Part shown: positions 38,884 through 39,420 of the stretch, in pieces
Layout of the letters: each line of letters starts with the position of its first letter
Numbering within the stretch: the stretch's first letter is position 1
Source: a virus
Strand: one strand, 5' to 3'
DNA length: 39,420 bases
IMG/VR virus record: IMGVR_UViG_3300043437_000144
Span: 1-39,420 of that record
Position numbers and translations under genes: made by a program
Notes under the pieces: generated by a model
The model's input: the letters and a program-made list of their open reading frames with translations, nothing else
Told to the model about the DNA's origin: nothing
Databases searched by the model: none

Positions 38884-39193
38884 TGGATTGAATATTAAAC
38901 TGTTTATCAATTTGGAAGCCGTCTACTACACAGGTGCTCTGTAAGATATTCATAAGCAATACAAGAGGCTCTGCGTGTCGGAACTCGTACTCATCTACGC
39001 CACAAAACTGGACAATAGGAAACTCTTCTTCGTCATTAGGATTAGACAACAGTATGAAGTCACAGTAAGTACTTTTACTTAAAGGTAACTCATAGTGAAA
39101 TACGTGTTTACCTGTATCTTCATCAGTGTATCCTACTTTTTGGAATCCAAATTCTTCCAATAATTCTGGGGTTAATCTTGTTAAATCTTGCAT
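38873..39193 (-). CDS. Hypothetical protein
   Basis: A 106-residue protein, with LTPELLEEFGFQKV at the start and beta segments that include TYCDFILLSN and EEFPIVQFCGVDEYEFRH. This start is common in small phage proteins of unknown function. It follows the helicase gene by 20 nt. Confidence 0.55.
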   Translation of the reverse strand: MQDLTRLTPELLEEFGFQKVGYTDEDTGKHVFHYELPLSKSTYCDFILLSNPNDEEEFPIVQFCGVDEYEFRHAEPLVLLMNILQSTCVVDGFQIDKQFNIQSNGE

Positions 39194-39213
39194 GTTAGTT
39201 TTAATTAGTTAGT

Positions 39214-39420
39214 TTAATCTACTCGGATGTACTTGATTTTGTCTGGGTTAAATCCTTCCAATGCGGTTTTGCTCCACTTTTCGTCAATAGTATTACGATA
39301 AACTAATACGTGGACTGAAGCAACTTCATTGGGATTTAAACGAAGAACACGTCCAATCTTTTGGCTACTCTTTCTTTCGTTTCCGTAAGAGTGCATAATA
39401 ATGATGTGGCGAAGGTTTGG
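39214..39420 (-). CDS. Superfamily 2 helicase, C-terminal end, partial
   Basis: The frame is open to the right edge; the Met at 39396 is internal. The last 68 residues include SSQKIGRVLRLNP, helicase motif VI (QxxGRxxR with the arginine finger), following a beta strand LRHIIIM and ending in DPD-free DKIKYIRVD. Phages of this type carry SNF2/UvsW-like helicases for fork or recombination repair. Walker A and the DExx box lie outside the window, so the subfamily cannot be set. Confidence 0.85.
   Translation of the reverse strand, partial: PNLRHIIIMHSYGNERKSSQKIGRVLRLNPNEVASVHVLVYRNTIDEKWSKTALEGFNPDKIKYIRVD

Noticed and set aside
1-39420. Reassigned stop codons, as in some crAss-like phages
   Set aside because: TAA, TGA and TAG all end genes at sensible places (for example TAG at 10679-10681), and the large genes are free of internal stops.
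1-39420. tRNA genes
   Set aside because: Apart from the tmRNA I found no T-arm/acceptor pair that folds as a tRNA; a scan with a covariance model would be decisive.

Overview
The window is part of the genome of a tailed double-stranded DNA phage (Caudoviricetes). The host is very probably a member of the Bacteroidota. The evidence for the host is the AT-rich sequence, several promoter-like sites with the Bacteroidota -7 element TAnnTTTG (in two places with a TTG/TTTG -33 element exactly 19 nt upstream), signal peptides ending in Q, and small-gene families that resemble those of Bacteroides/Flavobacterium phages. The standard genetic code is used: TAA, TGA and TAG all act as stops. The virus cannot be placed in a family from this window. 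Its replication genes resemble those of crAss-like and other large Bacteroidota phages, but no virion RNA polymerase is present here.

Layout. From 1 to about 11.33 kb everything is on the + strand. First come three giant genes (the first enters from outside the window) encoding probable virion-borne polyvalent proteins, with a macro-like domain in the first and a HEFGH zinc-peptidase centre in the second. Then come a small protein, a probable lysis cassette (holin-like protein, coiled-coil membrane protein and an overlapping exported/anchored protein, arranged like a spanin pair), a small hypothetical and a phage-encoded tmRNA. A hairpin terminator at 11339-11363 separates this convergent arm from the rest.

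From 11.38 kb to the window end everything is on the - strand. Hairpin terminators cut this arm into six tandem units, read right to left: (1) end to 37.95 kb, with a superfamily 2 helicase fragment and small genes; (2) 37.9-33.6 kb, small and exported proteins, an acyl-CoA thioesterase and ThyX; (3) 33.55-30.31 kb, a closed two-gene unit of a cysteine-rich protein and an M20/M28-type metallopeptidase; (4) 30.29-26.48 kb, DnaB-like helicase, Sak4-like ATPase and SSB-like protein; (5) 26.47-22.78 kb, TOPRIM primase, a DnaA-domain-IV-like protein, uracil-DNA glycosylase and a DUF932 protein; (6) 22.74-11.34 kb, NinG, family A DNA polymerase, many small genes, a spore-photoproduct-lyase-like radical SAM protein, NinB-like protein, DUF5664 diphosphohydrolase, PD-(D/E)XK nuclease, dCMP deaminase and a GroES-like co-chaperonin.

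Two genes are interrupted by group I introns whose ends can be placed to the base. The DNA polymerase intron (19701-20717) carries a LAGLIDADG endonuclease gene and interrupts catalytic motif B. The uracil-DNA glycosylase intron (24439-24715) is ORF-less, has a textbook group IA core, and sits directly after the catalytic Asp codon. Splicing restores a 666-residue polymerase and a 231-residue glycosylase.

Together the - strand genes form a largely self-sufficient replication, recombination and nucleotide-pool programme. The + strand arm holds late virion and lysis functions and the tmRNA, which could rescue stalled ribosomes during infection. The most unusual items are the tmRNA (24-codon tag frame, no encoded CCA, odd T-arm), the two introns at catalytic codons, the isolated peptidase/cysteine-rich pair, the radical SAM enzyme, the thioesterase and the stand-alone DnaA-box-binding-like domain.
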